Source of the DNA: an uncultured beta proteobacterium
Lineage (GTDB): Bacteria; Pseudomonadota; Gammaproteobacteria; Burkholderiales; SG8-41
DNA length: 64,000 nt
Assembly: GCA_903889565.1 (NCBI GenBank)
Contig: CAISYC010000061.1
Coordinates: forward strand, 238,825 to 302,824
Direction: 5' to 3'
Position 1 is the first letter of the stretch. Every line of letters begins with the position of its first letter. Shown here piece by piece: positions 20,092 through 31,572 of the stretch. The position numbers were made by a program, and so were the translations under genes. The notes below the pieces were generated by a model. That model did not search any database. It saw nothing but the letters and a program-made list of their open reading frames with translations, and was not told the DNA's origin.

Positions 20092-20477
20092 GAATCCTGC
20101 ACACCATGCTGCGCGTCGGTAATCTCGACCGCGCGATCGATTTTTACACCAACGTGCTCGGCATGCGCGTGTTGCGGCGCAAGGATTACCCGGACGGCCG
20201 CTTCACCAATGTATTTGTCGGTTTCGAAGACGAGACTCGCGCTGCGGTGCTCGAACTCACGTACAACTGGGACACCGCCGCCTACGATCTCGGCAACGGC
20301 TACGGCCATGTCGCGGTCGAGGTGGACAATGCGCGCGCCGCCTGCGACGAAGTGCGCAAGCGCGGCGGCAAGGTCACGCGCGAAGCGGGGCCAATGAAAC
20401 ACGGCAGCACGGTGATCGCCTTCGTCGAAGACCCCGACGGCTACAAGATCGAATTTATCGAGAAGGGCTCGATGTAA
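20088..20477 (+). CDS. gloA: Lactoylglutathione lyase (glyoxalase I)
   Basis: Converts the methylglyoxal-glutathione hemithioacetal to S-lactoylglutathione. 129 residues with a GTG start overlapping the rubredoxin stop (GTGA). The four metal ligands fit the family: His near the N-terminus in [19 protein letters not shown], Glu in VLELTYNWD, His in GYGHVAVEV and Glu in YKIEFIEK. The 3' end overlaps the convergent rsmA gene by 23 bases. Confidence 0.95.
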   Translation: MRILHTMLRVGNLDRAIDFYTNVLGMRVLRRKDYPDGRFTNVFVGFEDETRAAVLELTYNWDTAAYDLGNGYGHVAVEVDNARAACDEVRKRGGKVTREAGPMKHGSTVIAFVEDPDGYKIEFIEKGSM

Positions 20478-21255
20478 GGCCGTTCGCGGGCGTTGCGCCG
20501 ACGCGGTTGGCGATCACCACGAACTGCGCGACGGAAAGTTCCTGCGCGCGCGCGTTTGCCGGAATGCCGAGTTCGGCAAAATCCGCCGCCGTCAGAAAGC
20601 CGGCGAGAGAATTGCGCAGGGTTTTACGCCGCTGCATGAAGGCCGCAGCCACTACGCGCGCCAGCGCCGTTTCATCCCGCGCGAGGTGCGGCAACGGTCG
20701 CCACGGAATCAAACGCACGACCGCCGAATCGACTTTAGGCGCCGGATTGAACGCCGCCGGCGGCACGTCGATCAACAGCTCGCTGCTGAAACGGTATTGC
20801 GCCATCACCGACAGGCGGCTGTAGTTGCTGTCGCCGGGTGCCGCAGTGAGGCGGGTGACGATTTCTTTTTGCAGCATGACGTGTATGTCGCGAACGTGGC
20901 CGGCATGGGTCGCCAGATGAAACAGCAGCGGCGTCGATATGTTGTACGGCAGATTGCCGACAATTCGCAGGTCGTCGCCGAGTTTCGAAAAATCGAATTC
21001 GAGAACGTCGCCGACGTGCAAATGCAATCGCGGCGCCAATTCTTTTTGCAGCATGGCCGCGAGGTCGCGGTCGATTTCGATCGCGTCGAGTCGATCCAGC
21101 CGCTCAAGCAGGGGGCGGGACAGCGCGCCCGTGCCGGGCCCGATTTCCACCACGCGTTCGCCCTGCAGGGGTCGAATCGCATCGACGATCGCGGCGATCA
21201 CGCCGGTGTCGAGCAGAAAGTTCTGGCCGAAGCGTTTGCGTGCCTGATGTTGCAT
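20455..21255 (-). CDS. rsmA: 16S rRNA (adenine1518/1519-N6) dimethyltransferase
   Basis: Dimethylates two adjacent adenines in helix 45 of 16S rRNA (also called KsgA). 266 residues from the ATG at 21255 ([14 protein letters not shown], the usual start); the frame runs further upstream without family resemblance. SAM motif [13 protein letters not shown] and catalytic motif [15 protein letters not shown] are clear. It starts 11 bases after pdxA, closing the lptD-surA-pdxA-rsmA operon. Confidence 0.96.
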   Translation of the reverse strand: MQHQARKRFGQNFLLDTGVIAAIVDAIRPLQGERVVEIGPGTGALSRPLLERLDRLDAIEIDRDLAAMLQKELAPRLHLHVGDVLEFDFSKLGDDLRIVGNLPYNISTPLLFHLATHAGHVRDIHVMLQKEIVTRLTAAPGDSNYSRLSVMAQYRFSSELLIDVPPAAFNPAPKVDSAVVRLIPWRPLPHLARDETALARVVAAAFMQRRKTLRNSLAGFLTAADFAELGIPANARAQELSVAQFVVIANRVGATPANGLTSSPSR

Positions 21256-21266
21256 GCGGCCCCTGG

Positions 21267-22256
21267 TCAGGCGCGGCCGCGCGCAAGGGCGGCGGCCAGC
21301 GCGATTGCCGCCTGCAGACTGCCGCAATCGGCCCTGCCGCTGCCGGCGAGATCGAGGGCGGTGCCGTGATCGACCGACGTGCGGATGATCGGCAGCCCCA
21401 GCGTGACGTTGACGCCGTGGCCGAAGCTCGCATATTTGAGCACCGGCAAGCCCTGATCATGGTACATGGCCAGCACGCAATCAAAGTCCTTCAGCCGCGC
21501 CGGGTTGAACAGCGTATCGGCGGGCAGCGGTCCGCTCAGTTGCATGCCATCGCGCCTGAGCTGCTCGATTAGCGGCATGATGACGTCGATTTCCTCGCGA
21601 CCCAGATGACCGGATTCGCCGGCATGCGGGTTGAGGCCGGCAACCGCAATGCGCGGTGCAGTGATGCCAAAACGGGTCACCATGTCTTGATGGAGCACGC
21701 GCAGTGTCGCCTCGAGGCTGTCGCGCGTGATGTGGCGGGCAATTTCGCTGACGGCGAGGTGGGTGGTGGCCAGCGCCACCCGCATGCCGCCGCCAATCAA
21801 CATCATCACGACATGCGGCGTTTGCGTGCGTTCGGCGAGAAATTCGGTGTGGCCGGTAAACGCGACACCGGCATCGTTGATAACCCCCTTGTTGACGGGC
21901 GCGGTCACCAGTGCATCGAAATGCCCGTCGAGGCAGCCGGCCAGTGCGGCCTCGATGGTTTGCAGCACGTAGCGCGCATTCGCCGGGTCAAGCCGGCCGG
22001 CGGTGACTTTTGTCGTCAGCGGGATATCGATGACCGGCAGGCCCGGTTCCGCGGAATTCGTGCGCACCGGCGCGAACGGCAGGCTTTGCCACGGCAGCTT
22101 GAGCACGCGCGCGCGTTGCTCGAGCAGGTTCCGATTGGCGACCACCACCAGCTGTTCGGTTTGCGGTTGTTGCGCGAGTTGTATGCACAAATCCGGGCCG
22201 ATGCCCGCGGGTTCGCCGGCGGTGATGGCGATGACGGGAAGGCTATTTTTCTTCAA
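21267..22256 (-). CDS. pdxA: 4-hydroxythreonine-4-phosphate dehydrogenase
   Basis: NAD-dependent enzyme of pyridoxal-phosphate synthesis. 329 residues if started at the TTG at 22256 (protein MKKNSLPVIAITAGEPAG), which overlaps the surA stop by 14 bases; there is no ATG or GTG at a sensible place, and this start gives the usual family length. ITAGEPAGIGPDLCI, VAFTGHTEFLA and the C-terminal MYHDQGLPVLKYASFG and GTALDLAGSGRAD segments are diagnostic. The non-ATG start suggests it depends on coupling to surA. Confidence 0.94.
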   Translation of the reverse strand: MKKNSLPVIAITAGEPAGIGPDLCIQLAQQPQTEQLVVVANRNLLEQRARVLKLPWQSLPFAPVRTNSAEPGLPVIDIPLTTKVTAGRLDPANARYVLQTIEAALAGCLDGHFDALVTAPVNKGVINDAGVAFTGHTEFLAERTQTPHVVMMLIGGGMRVALATTHLAVSEIARHITRDSLEATLRVLHQDMVTRFGITAPRIAVAGLNPHAGESGHLGREEIDVIMPLIEQLRRDGMQLSGPLPADTLFNPARLKDFDCVLAMYHDQGLPVLKYASFGHGVNVTLGLPIIRTSVDHGTALDLAGSGRADCGSLQAAIALAAALARGRA

Positions 22257-23568
22257 GCCGGATTTCGACGAAGGCACTGTCGCGCAGCTGGCGCGCCCAT
22301 TCCAGATAGGCCTCTTCGGCTTTTTGTTCGCGCAACGCCTGACGCGCGCGCAGACGCTGCTGCTGCTGCGACATGTCCTGGCTGCGCCGCTCAATGACCT
22401 GAATAAGGTGCCAGCCGAATTGCGAACGCACCGGTGCGCTGATCTGGCCCGGCTGCAGCGCGTCCATTGCCTTCTCGAATTCGGTAACGGTATCGCCGGG
22501 CGACAGCCAGCCCAGATCGCCGCCGCGCGCAGCGCTCGCGTCTTCGGACTGCAGGCGCGCAATTTCCGCGAAGTCGCCCTTGTTTTCGAGGCGCTCCTGC
22601 AGCTTGAGAATGCGGTCCCGGGCGTCGTTTTCGGAAACCAGTTCGCTGGTCTTGATCAGAATATGGCGTGCGTGGGTCTGCGTCACCATTGCGTTTTCGG
22701 CGCGCCCCCGGCGGTCATTAACGCGAACGATATGAAAGCCCGCAGCGCTGCGCAGAACCCCGCTCACCTCGCCGGCCTTGAGACTCTTGACGGCGTCGGC
22801 AAACAGCGTCGGCAGCTGGACAAATTCGCGCCAGCCCATCAAGCCGCCCTGCACGGCATCGGGCGCATCCGATACGGTGGCCGCGATCTGACGGAAATCG
22901 GTGCCGCCTTTTATCTGCGCCAATGCGCGGTCGGCGCGCGCGCGACGATCCTGCACCTGTTCGGGGCTGGCCTGTTCGGGTACCCGGACCAGAATATGCG
23001 AAAGATTGAATTCCTCGCTGCGGCTTTCCTGCTGCTGCAGCGTGCTCAGAAAATTATCGACCTCGCTGTCGGAAATTTGCAGCCGGCTTTCGACTTCGCG
23101 CTCGCGCAGACGCACGAGCACGATTTCGTCGCGGATCTCCTCGCGGTATTTGGCGAAACTGAGACCGTCTTTTTCAATCAGGTTGCGCAATTCTTCGACC
23201 GAGACCTTGTTGTTGGAGGCGATGCGGCCGATTGCGCTGTCGAGCGTGGCATCATCGACCCGCAGGCCGGTGTCGCGAGCGAACTGCAATTGCGTGCGCG
23301 ACTGGATCATGCGTTCGAGAACCTGCTGCTCGAGCACCTCCGTCGGCGGCAACGGCGTGCCCTGCTGGCGCAACTGCGAGAGCACCGTTTTCATGCGGTC
23401 ATCGAGATCGCGACGCGTGATCACCTGGTCGTTGACGACGGCGATGATCCGGTCGAGCAGGACCACGCGGTCGCCTGACCGGTTTTGCGCCGTCGCTGCC
23501 GGCACCAAAGCCAGCGCAAACAGCGCACAACCCGCAATCAATATTGCGCGTGAAAAAACAGCATTCAT
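22243..23568 (-). CDS. surA: Periplasmic chaperone/peptidyl-prolyl isomerase SurA
   Basis: Chaperone for outer-membrane proteins, including LptD. 441 residues from the ATG at 23568: signal peptide 1-26 ending ATAQ, N-terminal chaperone domain (RIIAVVNDQVITRRDLDDRM), two parvulin-type PPIase domains (about 185-285 and 295-395; the second contains GGDLGWLSPGDTVTEFEKAM), and a C-terminal helix. It starts 16 bases after the lptD stop. Confidence 0.95.
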   Translation of the reverse strand: MNAVFSRAILIAGCALFALALVPAATAQNRSGDRVVLLDRIIAVVNDQVITRRDLDDRMKTVLSQLRQQGTPLPPTEVLEQQVLERMIQSRTQLQFARDTGLRVDDATLDSAIGRIASNNKVSVEELRNLIEKDGLSFAKYREEIRDEIVLVRLREREVESRLQISDSEVDNFLSTLQQQESRSEEFNLSHILVRVPEQASPEQVQDRRARADRALAQIKGGTDFRQIAATVSDAPDAVQGGLMGWREFVQLPTLFADAVKSLKAGEVSGVLRSAAGFHIVRVNDRRGRAENAMVTQTHARHILIKTSELVSENDARDRILKLQERLENKGDFAEIARLQSEDASAARGGDLGWLSPGDTVTEFEKAMDALQPGQISAPVRSQFGWHLIQVIERRSQDMSQQQQRLRARQALREQKAEEAYLEWARQLRDSAFVEIRLEEK

Positions 23569-23584
23569 ATGGGGCACCGGAAAA

Positions 23585-25924
23585 CTAGCGTGTCGGATAA
23601 TAATTGTCCGGCTGAGATGCCGGCACGTCGGGGCGTGCATATCCGCCGATGTTGCTCCGAAGCAGACTCAACGGATTGGAACCGATTTTGGACAATCCGT
23701 TCAATTCAAGCTGCAAAAAGATCGAACTGACCTGGGTTGCCGCGGCGGTCGTGAATTGGTGCGCGACTAAGCGAAATGTCCAGCAGCCGCCATTATATTC
23801 AAGCCCGGCGAGTTTTTCGAGCGCCTTGCTGTCCTGAATCGAATAGTTATAACGCGCGACCGCGCTGAGGTGCGGGCTGATTGGCCACTGGGTCGAAACG
23901 TCGATCTGGCGCAGGGTATTGAGCGAAGGAATCAGGGCCGCCAGTGTATTGGCGGGCTGGGTGGCGGCGACCAGTTCGCCGTTTGTATAGCGGTAGGCGA
24001 CATTGACTACCTGTCCGGGCTGCGGCTCGTAGCGGACGCTGCTGTTGAAACGCTGAGTCTGTGACAGATCGGTCGTGTATTGCCAGCCGGCATCGATCGT
24101 CCAGTGCGGCGCGACGGTTCCGCTGATCGCGGCCAGCATGTCGGAGTTGTTGGTGCTGCGGCCGGTCAACCCCGGCAGGGTAACTTCCTGCGACTTGAAG
24201 TAAAAGCGTTGCGCGAGGCCGACGCGCAAGCGCTCGATTCCGCTGTCTTGTTGCAGCAGCCGCGTCGTCACGCCTGTCGTCAGCTGGTTAGCGTCGTTGA
24301 TGCGGTCGGAGCCGCTGAACTGGTTTTCGGTAAACAGCGTGGCAAAACTGATGTCCTGCAACGCGCTGTCGAAGTTTGGCAGCTGGTTCTGCTGCCGGGT
24401 CGGAATATAAACGTAATAGACTTTGGGTTCGAGCGTTTGTTGCAGGTTCTGCCCGAACAGGGAAGTGCCGCGTTCGAACACAAGACCGCTCTCGGTCGAG
24501 AAAATCGGCAGCGCACGGTTCTGGTCCGGCACCGTCGTGGTGGCCTGGTCGAAATTGTAGCGCGTCATGTGCATGCCCAACTTCGGTGTGATGTAGGCAT
24601 ACGAGTTCTGCAGCGGCAACGATGCGCTGGGATAGGCAATGTAGCGCTGTCCGTTGGGCAGCGAAGGATGACTGAAATCGACCGCACTCGAACTCATGTC
24701 GAAATCCGCATAGCCGACGTTTTGTTTGGCCGCCACCAGGCTCAGCTGCGAGCGGTTATACGGCGGCGTGACCGGATTGGCCGGATCGGTTTGCAGCGTC
24801 TGCCAGCGCTGAACCAAGGCCTCGGCGCGCCAGGTGCCATCGTTCCACCAGGTGCCGCTTTTGCCGAGCGAGCCGGTGCGTGGCAGGATCGATTGCGAGG
24901 TGCTCGAAATCTGCGTGGTAAGGTCGGTGAAGTAGGTATCGTCCGAGACTTTCTGGATGTTGACGTTGGCGTTCCAGCCGTTATCCCAGCGTTGACTGTG
25001 AGTCAGGTTGAGCAAATAGCGTTCGTTGTCGTTTTTGACGCGGTCGCTGGGCAGGATTTCAAAATTCAGCTGGCCGCGGTCCTTCTCATTGAGATAACGG
25101 AATTCGGTACCGAGCATTTCCCCGCGCTTCGACATCACGCGCGGTGTGATCGTCGCGTCGTAGTTCGGCGCGATATTCCAGTAATAGGGCTGCGACACTT
25201 CGTAACCGGAATTGCCGGTGCTGCCGAAGGTCGGCGACAGCAAGCCGGATTTGCGCTCGCGGTCGAGCGAGAAATTCAGGTACGGTGAATAAAGGATGGG
25301 CACGCCGAGAAAATCAACAACGGCGCCATGCGCCGTGCCGGTCTGGCGGTCCTTGTCGATCTCGAATTCCTTGGCGCGCACGAACCAGTCGGTTGCGCCG
25401 ACGTCGCAGGAGGTGTAGTTGCCGCCGATGATGCGGAATTTGGTCTGGCTTTCCATCTCGATGCGCTCGCCGTCGCCATGACCCGTCGTCGAATTGACGC
25501 GCACCTCGTAATGCGGCTTTTCAACGCTGCCGCGTCCGCTGTCCATTTGCATGCGCATTTCGGTGCCTTCGAGCACGTCGCCGCGTTGCTCAAGGCGCAC
25601 GTTGCCACGCGCGTGGACTTCGTCCTCCGGCTTGTCGTAGCGCAGCCAGTCCGCATAGATGGCCTGGCCGCGACGGCGCAGGCGCACGTTACCTTCCGCT
25701 TCCAGCTCGCGGTCCTGATGGCCCTGCACATTGTCGGCATCGACGAACAGCGGCAGACCGCCGACATTGTCGAACGGCAAGCGCAGCAACGAGGGTTGCA
25801 GTTTCAATTGCAAACCGCCTTCGCCGGGTTTGTAGCCGAGCGCCGGGCCGTCGGCGGCGGTGACCACGGCGCTGCAGCACAGCAGCACAACGGCGGTCAG
25901 TCGAAAGGGAAATACCTGCATCAT
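23585..25924 (-). CDS. lptD: LPS-assembly protein LptD
   Basis: Outer-membrane beta-barrel that inserts lipopolysaccharide into the outer leaflet with LptE. 779 residues from MMQVFPFRLTAVVLL at 25924; signal peptide about 1-23. An OstA/LptA-like jellyroll follows (about 50-200, with VRLRRRGQAIYADWLRYD), then the barrel. The mature protein shows only one Cys in the N-terminal part (NYTSCDVG) and one near the C-terminus (GGCWTFRLV), enough for a single inter-domain disulfide, not the two of E. coli. First gene of its operon; 51 bases from divergent amgK. Confidence 0.94.
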   Translation of the reverse strand: MMQVFPFRLTAVVLLCCSAVVTAADGPALGYKPGEGGLQLKLQPSLLRLPFDNVGGLPLFVDADNVQGHQDRELEAEGNVRLRRRGQAIYADWLRYDKPEDEVHARGNVRLEQRGDVLEGTEMRMQMDSGRGSVEKPHYEVRVNSTTGHGDGERIEMESQTKFRIIGGNYTSCDVGATDWFVRAKEFEIDKDRQTGTAHGAVVDFLGVPILYSPYLNFSLDRERKSGLLSPTFGSTGNSGYEVSQPYYWNIAPNYDATITPRVMSKRGEMLGTEFRYLNEKDRGQLNFEILPSDRVKNDNERYLLNLTHSQRWDNGWNANVNIQKVSDDTYFTDLTTQISSTSQSILPRTGSLGKSGTWWNDGTWRAEALVQRWQTLQTDPANPVTPPYNRSQLSLVAAKQNVGYADFDMSSSAVDFSHPSLPNGQRYIAYPSASLPLQNSYAYITPKLGMHMTRYNFDQATTTVPDQNRALPIFSTESGLVFERGTSLFGQNLQQTLEPKVYYVYIPTRQQNQLPNFDSALQDISFATLFTENQFSGSDRINDANQLTTGVTTRLLQQDSGIERLRVGLAQRFYFKSQEVTLPGLTGRSTNNSDMLAAISGTVAPHWTIDAGWQYTTDLSQTQRFNSSVRYEPQPGQVVNVAYRYTNGELVAATQPANTLAALIPSLNTLRQIDVSTQWPISPHLSAVARYNYSIQDSKALEKLAGLEYNGGCWTFRLVAHQFTTAAATQVSSIFLQLELNGLSKIGSNPLSLLRSNIGGYARPDVPASQPDNYYPTR

Positions 25925-25975
25925 CGGTCCGGGCGCGAAGGAATGATAAAATCGCACAATTTTCCCGTTTAGGCA

Positions 25976-27657
<1,682 letters not shown>

Positions 27658-27664
27658 TTTGCGC

Positions 27665-28987
27665 ATGAACAACCTGCGCCCCCCCATCGATTACCCGACC
27701 GTTTTCGCGCCACGCCGCGCGCGCCTTGCCGCGCGCATGGGCGAGGGCGTTGCCATCGTGCCCACATCGCCCGAGCGTTTGCGCAATCGCGATGCCCATT
27801 ACCTGTATCGGTACGACAGTTATTTTTACTACCTGAGCGGCTTTCCGGAGCCCGAGGCAGTAATGGTGCAGATTGCCGGCAAAGCACCGCGCAGCATTCT
27901 GTTTTGTCGCGACAAGGACATCGAGCGTGAAATCTGGGACGGTTTCCGTTTTGGGCCGGCGGCGGCGCGCGAGGTGTTCGGTTTCGACGAATGTTTCAGC
28001 ATTTCCGAAATCGACACGCGCCTGCCGCAATTGCTGGCCGACCAGCCGGCGCTCTATTGCCATCTCGGCAGCGACGAGCATTGGGATGCGCGTGTGCTGG
28101 GCTGGCTCAATGCGGTGCGCGCGCAGGTTCGCAGCGGCGTATCCGCGCCGGCGGCAATACACGATCTGCACGGCCTGCTCGACGACATGCGCGTGATCAA
28201 GGATGCGCATGAACTCGCCGCGATGCGCCGTGCGGCGGAAATATCGACCGCCGCGCACTCGCGCGCCATGCGCGCCGCTCGCACGGCGCGCTACGAATAC
28301 GAAATCGAAGCCGAACTGCTGCACGAGTTCCGCCGCGGTGGCGCGCCGGCCCCGGCCTACACTTCGATCGTCGCCGGCGGCGCCAATTCCTGCGTGCTGC
28401 ATTACGTCGCCAACGACGCGCCGCTTCATCATGGCGATCTGCTGCTGATCGACGCCGGCTGCGAGGTCGATGGGTATGCCTCCGACATTACGCGCACCTT
28501 TCCGGTCAGCGGGCGCTATTCGGCCGCCCAGCGCGACATTTATGAAATGGTCCTCGCCGCGCAGGCCGCGGCAATTGCCGCGACACGTCCGGGCGCGCTC
28601 TGGAACGAACCGCATGACGCCGCCGTTCGCGTGCTCGCGCAGGGCATGATCGATTTCGGACTCTGCCATGGCAGTCTCGACAAGGTCATCGAAAACGGCG
28701 ACTACCGGCAGTTTTATATGCACCGTACCGGTCACTGGCTGGGCCTTGATGTGCACGACGCCGGCGACTACAAGCGCGACAACGCATGGCGGGCGCTGGA
28801 ACCGGGCATGGTGCTGACCGTGGAGCCGGGCTGCTATATCCGCCCGGCCGAAGGCGTGCCGCCGCAGTTCGTCAATATCGGCATCCGCATCGAGGATGAC
28901 GTGCTGGTGACCGACGCGGGCGTCGAGGTATTGACCCGCGCCACGCCCAAAGCGGTCGCCGAAATCGAATCGTTGATGCGTGGATGA
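27665..28987 (+). CDS. pepP: Xaa-Pro aminopeptidase
   Basis: Metallopeptidase (M24) removing N-terminal residues before proline. 440 residues: N-terminal AMP_N domain (about 1-170, with YRYDSYFYYLSGFPEPEA) and pita-bread catalytic domain. Dinuclear metal ligands are in LLIDAGCEVDGYASDITRTF, HRTGHWLGLDVHD, VLTVEPGCY and IGIRIEDDVLVT. ATG at 27665, eight bases after murU; next to ubiH as in many gamma- and betaproteobacteria. Confidence 0.95.
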   Translation: MNNLRPPIDYPTVFAPRRARLAARMGEGVAIVPTSPERLRNRDAHYLYRYDSYFYYLSGFPEPEAVMVQIAGKAPRSILFCRDKDIEREIWDGFRFGPAAAREVFGFDECFSISEIDTRLPQLLADQPALYCHLGSDEHWDARVLGWLNAVRAQVRSGVSAPAAIHDLHGLLDDMRVIKDAHELAAMRRAAEISTAAHSRAMRAARTARYEYEIEAELLHEFRRGGAPAPAYTSIVAGGANSCVLHYVANDAPLHHGDLLLIDAGCEVDGYASDITRTFPVSGRYSAAQRDIYEMVLAAQAAAIAATRPGALWNEPHDAAVRVLAQGMIDFGLCHGSLDKVIENGDYRQFYMHRTGHWLGLDVHDAGDYKRDNAWRALEPGMVLTVEPGCYIRPAEGVPPQFVNIGIRIEDDVLVTDAGVEVLTRATPKAVAEIESLMRG

Positions 28988-30128
28988 AGCCAACAACATT
29001 ATCGTCGTAGGCGGCGGGCCGGTTGGCAATGCGCTCGCGCTGGCGCTCGACCGCCGGGGCCGCCGTGTCACTGTGCTCGAAGCGCAATCGCGCAGCAATG
29101 CTGACGACGATGCGCGCACCCTTGCACTGTCTCATGGCAGCCGGCTGATACTCGAACGCCTCGGCGTGTGGCCGTTGAAGGCGACGCCGATCACGCGGAT
29201 TTTCGTTTCACAGCGCGGTGGATTCGGGCGCGTCGAATTGAGTGCCGACGCGGTCGGCATCGCGGCGCTCGGTCATGTCATCGAATACGGCGAACTGCGG
29301 CGCGCGCTGGCTGCCGCCGTGCAATCGAGCGGCGTTACGGTCGAGGCAGGGTGCGCGGCGACGGCAGTTAAAGGCGGCGGTGAACACGCTGTCGTTGCCA
29401 TCGAGCAGGCTGGCTTGCAGCGCGACCTGCGCGCGCGGCTCGCGGTGGTGGCCGATGGCGGTGGCGGGCTGAACCTGTCGCAGGTCAAAAATCACGACTA
29501 CGGTCAATCCGCACTTGTTTGCGACGTTGTCAGCGATCAGGCGCACCACAATCGCGCTTATGAGCGCTTTACCGAGGCAGGGCCGCTCGCGTTGTTGCCC
29601 CATGGTGCGGGCTGGTCGCTGGTGTGGACCACGCGACCGGAGTGTGCGCAGGAACTCGCCGCGCTCGATGACCGCGCTTTCTGCGCGCGGCTGGGCGCCG
29701 CGGCGGGAACCGCGTTCGGCATGTTTGCCCTGCGCGGGCGGCGTCAGGTATTTCCGCTGCGCCTGAAAGTCGCGGGGCAGGCGCTGGCGCCGCGTTGCGT
29801 GTTGATCGGCAACGCGGCACAAACCTTGCATCCGGTTGCCGGCCAGGGCTTCAACCTCGGATTGCGCGACGCGTACGAACTGGCGCGCCTGATCGCGGCG
29901 CACGGCGCACCCGATCCGGGCGCGCAAAGCCTGTTGAATACTTTTTTTGCGCAACGCCGTTTTGATCGAACTGCGACCATTTTGTTCACTGACTCGCTGA
30001 TCCGGTTGTTTTCCAACGACATCCCGTTGTTGAGGTCCGTGCGCGGGCTGGGCCTTGCCGCGTTGACGGTGCTTCCGGGCGCGGCAAATTTCCTCGCGCG
30101 ACGGATGATTTTCGGCGTGCGCGGCTAA
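28980..30128 (+). CDS. ubiH: UbiH/UbiF/VisC-family FAD-dependent hydroxylase
   Basis: Flavoprotein monooxygenase of ubiquinone ring hydroxylation. 382 residues with a GTG start overlapping pepP by eight bases. The FAD dinucleotide motif is VVGGGPVGNALALALDRRG, and the second FAD motif is VLIGNAAQTLHPVAGQGFNL. The pepP-ubiH order supports UbiH (C6 hydroxylase), but the exact ring position is not readable from the sequence; UbiF- or VisC-like specificity is possible. Confidence 0.85.
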   Translation: MDEANNIIVVGGGPVGNALALALDRRGRRVTVLEAQSRSNADDDARTLALSHGSRLILERLGVWPLKATPITRIFVSQRGGFGRVELSADAVGIAALGHVIEYGELRRALAAAVQSSGVTVEAGCAATAVKGGGEHAVVAIEQAGLQRDLRARLAVVADGGGGLNLSQVKNHDYGQSALVCDVVSDQAHHNRAYERFTEAGPLALLPHGAGWSLVWTTRPECAQELAALDDRAFCARLGAAAGTAFGMFALRGRRQVFPLRLKVAGQALAPRCVLIGNAAQTLHPVAGQGFNLGLRDAYELARLIAAHGAPDPGAQSLLNTFFAQRRFDRTATILFTDSLIRLFSNDIPLLRSVRGLGLAALTVLPGAANFLARRMIFGVRG

Positions 30129-30229
30129 CTCGCAAATTTTTCTTCAAGTTGCTTTTCTTGCCCCGATGCCGCGATTACAATTACGCCCTTTCCCCGAAAA
30201 CAACGAGACCGCATCAAGCGCGTTCAGTC

Positions 30230-31237
30230 ATGCAGATCGGCCCGTATAAATTAAAAAATAATCTGGTCGTTGCGCCGATGGCGGGCGTTACCGACCGGCC
30301 GTTCAGACAGCTCTGCAAGCTGATGGGCGCAGGCATGGCGGTATCGGAAATGGTGGCGAGCAATTCGCTGCTGTGGGGTTCGGAAAAAACACGCCGTCGC
30401 GCTAATCACGAAGGTGAAGTCGATCCGATTTCGGTACAGATTGCCGGCGCCGATCCGCAGATGATGGCGGATGCCGCGCGCTACAACGTTGATGAAGGCG
30501 CGCAGATCATAGATATCAACATGGGATGCCCGGCCAAGAAAGTGTGCAACGTGATGGCGGGTTCGGCCCTGCTGCAAAACGAGCCGCTGGTGCAGCGGAT
30601 CATTGAAGCGGTGGTGCGGGCGGTCAATGTGCCGGTCACGCTGAAAATCCGCACCGGCTGGGATCGCAGCAACCGCAACGCCATCACCGTCGCCCGCATT
30701 GCCGAGGGCTCGGGCATTCAGTCGCTCGCCGTGCATGGACGCACGCGCGCCTGCGGTTACACCGGTGATGCCGAATACGACACCATTGCTGCGGTAAAAG
30801 CCGCGGTTGGTATCCCGGTGATCGCCAATGGCGACATCACCACGCCTGAAAAGGCGAAGCAGGTGCTCGAATACACCGGCGCCGACGCCGTGATGATCGG
30901 GCGCGCGGCGCAGGGCCGTCCCTGGATCTTCCGCGAGATCGAGCACTATCTGAAGACAGGTACTCACCTGCCGGCGCCAGAGGTGGCCGAAATCCATCGC
31001 GTGCTGATCGGCCACCTGCACGACCTCTACGCGTTTTACGGCGAACACACCGGCGTGCGCATCGCGCGCAAGCACATCTCCTGGTACACCAAGGGGCTGG
31101 CCGGATCGGCGGCATTCCGCCACGCCATGAACCAATTGCAGACCTGTGCCGAGCAGATGGACGCGGTCAACATGTTTTTCAGCGAGCTGGCCAGTCAGGG
31201 CCGGCGGCTTACCTATGTCGAGGAACTGGCAGCATGA
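30230..31237 (+). CDS. dusB: tRNA-dihydrouridine synthase B
   Basis: FMN enzyme reducing uridines in the tRNA D-loop. 335 residues from MQIGPYKLKNNLVVAPMAG at 30230; the frame is open further upstream without similarity. The catalytic/FMN stretch DINMGCPAKKVC and the tRNA/FMN segment AVHGRTRACGYTGDA, plus VIANGDITTPEKA and MIGRAAQGRPWIF, are typical. TACAAT at 30176-30181 is a possible -10. Overlaps fis by four bases (dusB-fis operon). Confidence 0.95.
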   Translation: MQIGPYKLKNNLVVAPMAGVTDRPFRQLCKLMGAGMAVSEMVASNSLLWGSEKTRRRANHEGEVDPISVQIAGADPQMMADAARYNVDEGAQIIDINMGCPAKKVCNVMAGSALLQNEPLVQRIIEAVVRAVNVPVTLKIRTGWDRSNRNAITVARIAEGSGIQSLAVHGRTRACGYTGDAEYDTIAAVKAAVGIPVIANGDITTPEKAKQVLEYTGADAVMIGRAAQGRPWIFREIEHYLKTGTHLPAPEVAEIHRVLIGHLHDLYAFYGEHTGVRIARKHISWYTKGLAGSAAFRHAMNQLQTCAEQMDAVNMFFSELASQGRRLTYVEELAA

Positions 31238-31476
31238 TGATGAACGAGAACGAAATGGCGCGCTTCGTGCGCAAAGCCATCGACGGCTATTTCAAGGACT
31301 TGGACGGCGAAAAAGCCCGCGGCGTCTATGACATGGTAATCAACAGTGTCGAAAAGCCGCTGCTCGAGTCGGTCCTGCACAAGTTGCAGGGCAACCAGTC
31401 GCACGCCGCCCAGGTCCTCGGCATCAACCGCAACACCCTGCGCAAGAAAATGAAAGCGCACGGGATCAAGGGCTAG
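31234..31476 (+). CDS. fis: Fis-family nucleoid/DNA-binding protein
   Basis: Small dimeric helix-turn-helix protein that bends DNA and helps control rRNA and growth-phase genes. 80 residues; the C-terminal helix-turn-helix HAAQVLGINRNTLRKKMKAHG is nearly identical to Fis, while the N-terminal arm is short. The ATG overlaps the dusB stop, as in E. coli. Downstream, 96 bases to purH hold no gene. Confidence 0.95.
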   Translation: MMMNENEMARFVRKAIDGYFKDLDGEKARGVYDMVINSVEKPLLESVLHKLQGNQSHAAQVLGINRNTLRKKMKAHGIKG

Positions 31477-31572
31477 GATTGAAACCGGTGTGATCACGGC
31501 TTTTGCATGCATAACCGTTCGCGCTTTCTGCAATTCGTTTATTCCTGAACCGCTGCGCCGCGTGCCCGCCTA

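Noticed and set aside
22003..23478. 491-codon plus-strand open frame
   Set aside because: Antisense to surA and pdxA, low-complexity Arg/Gln-rich translation with no recognisable domain.
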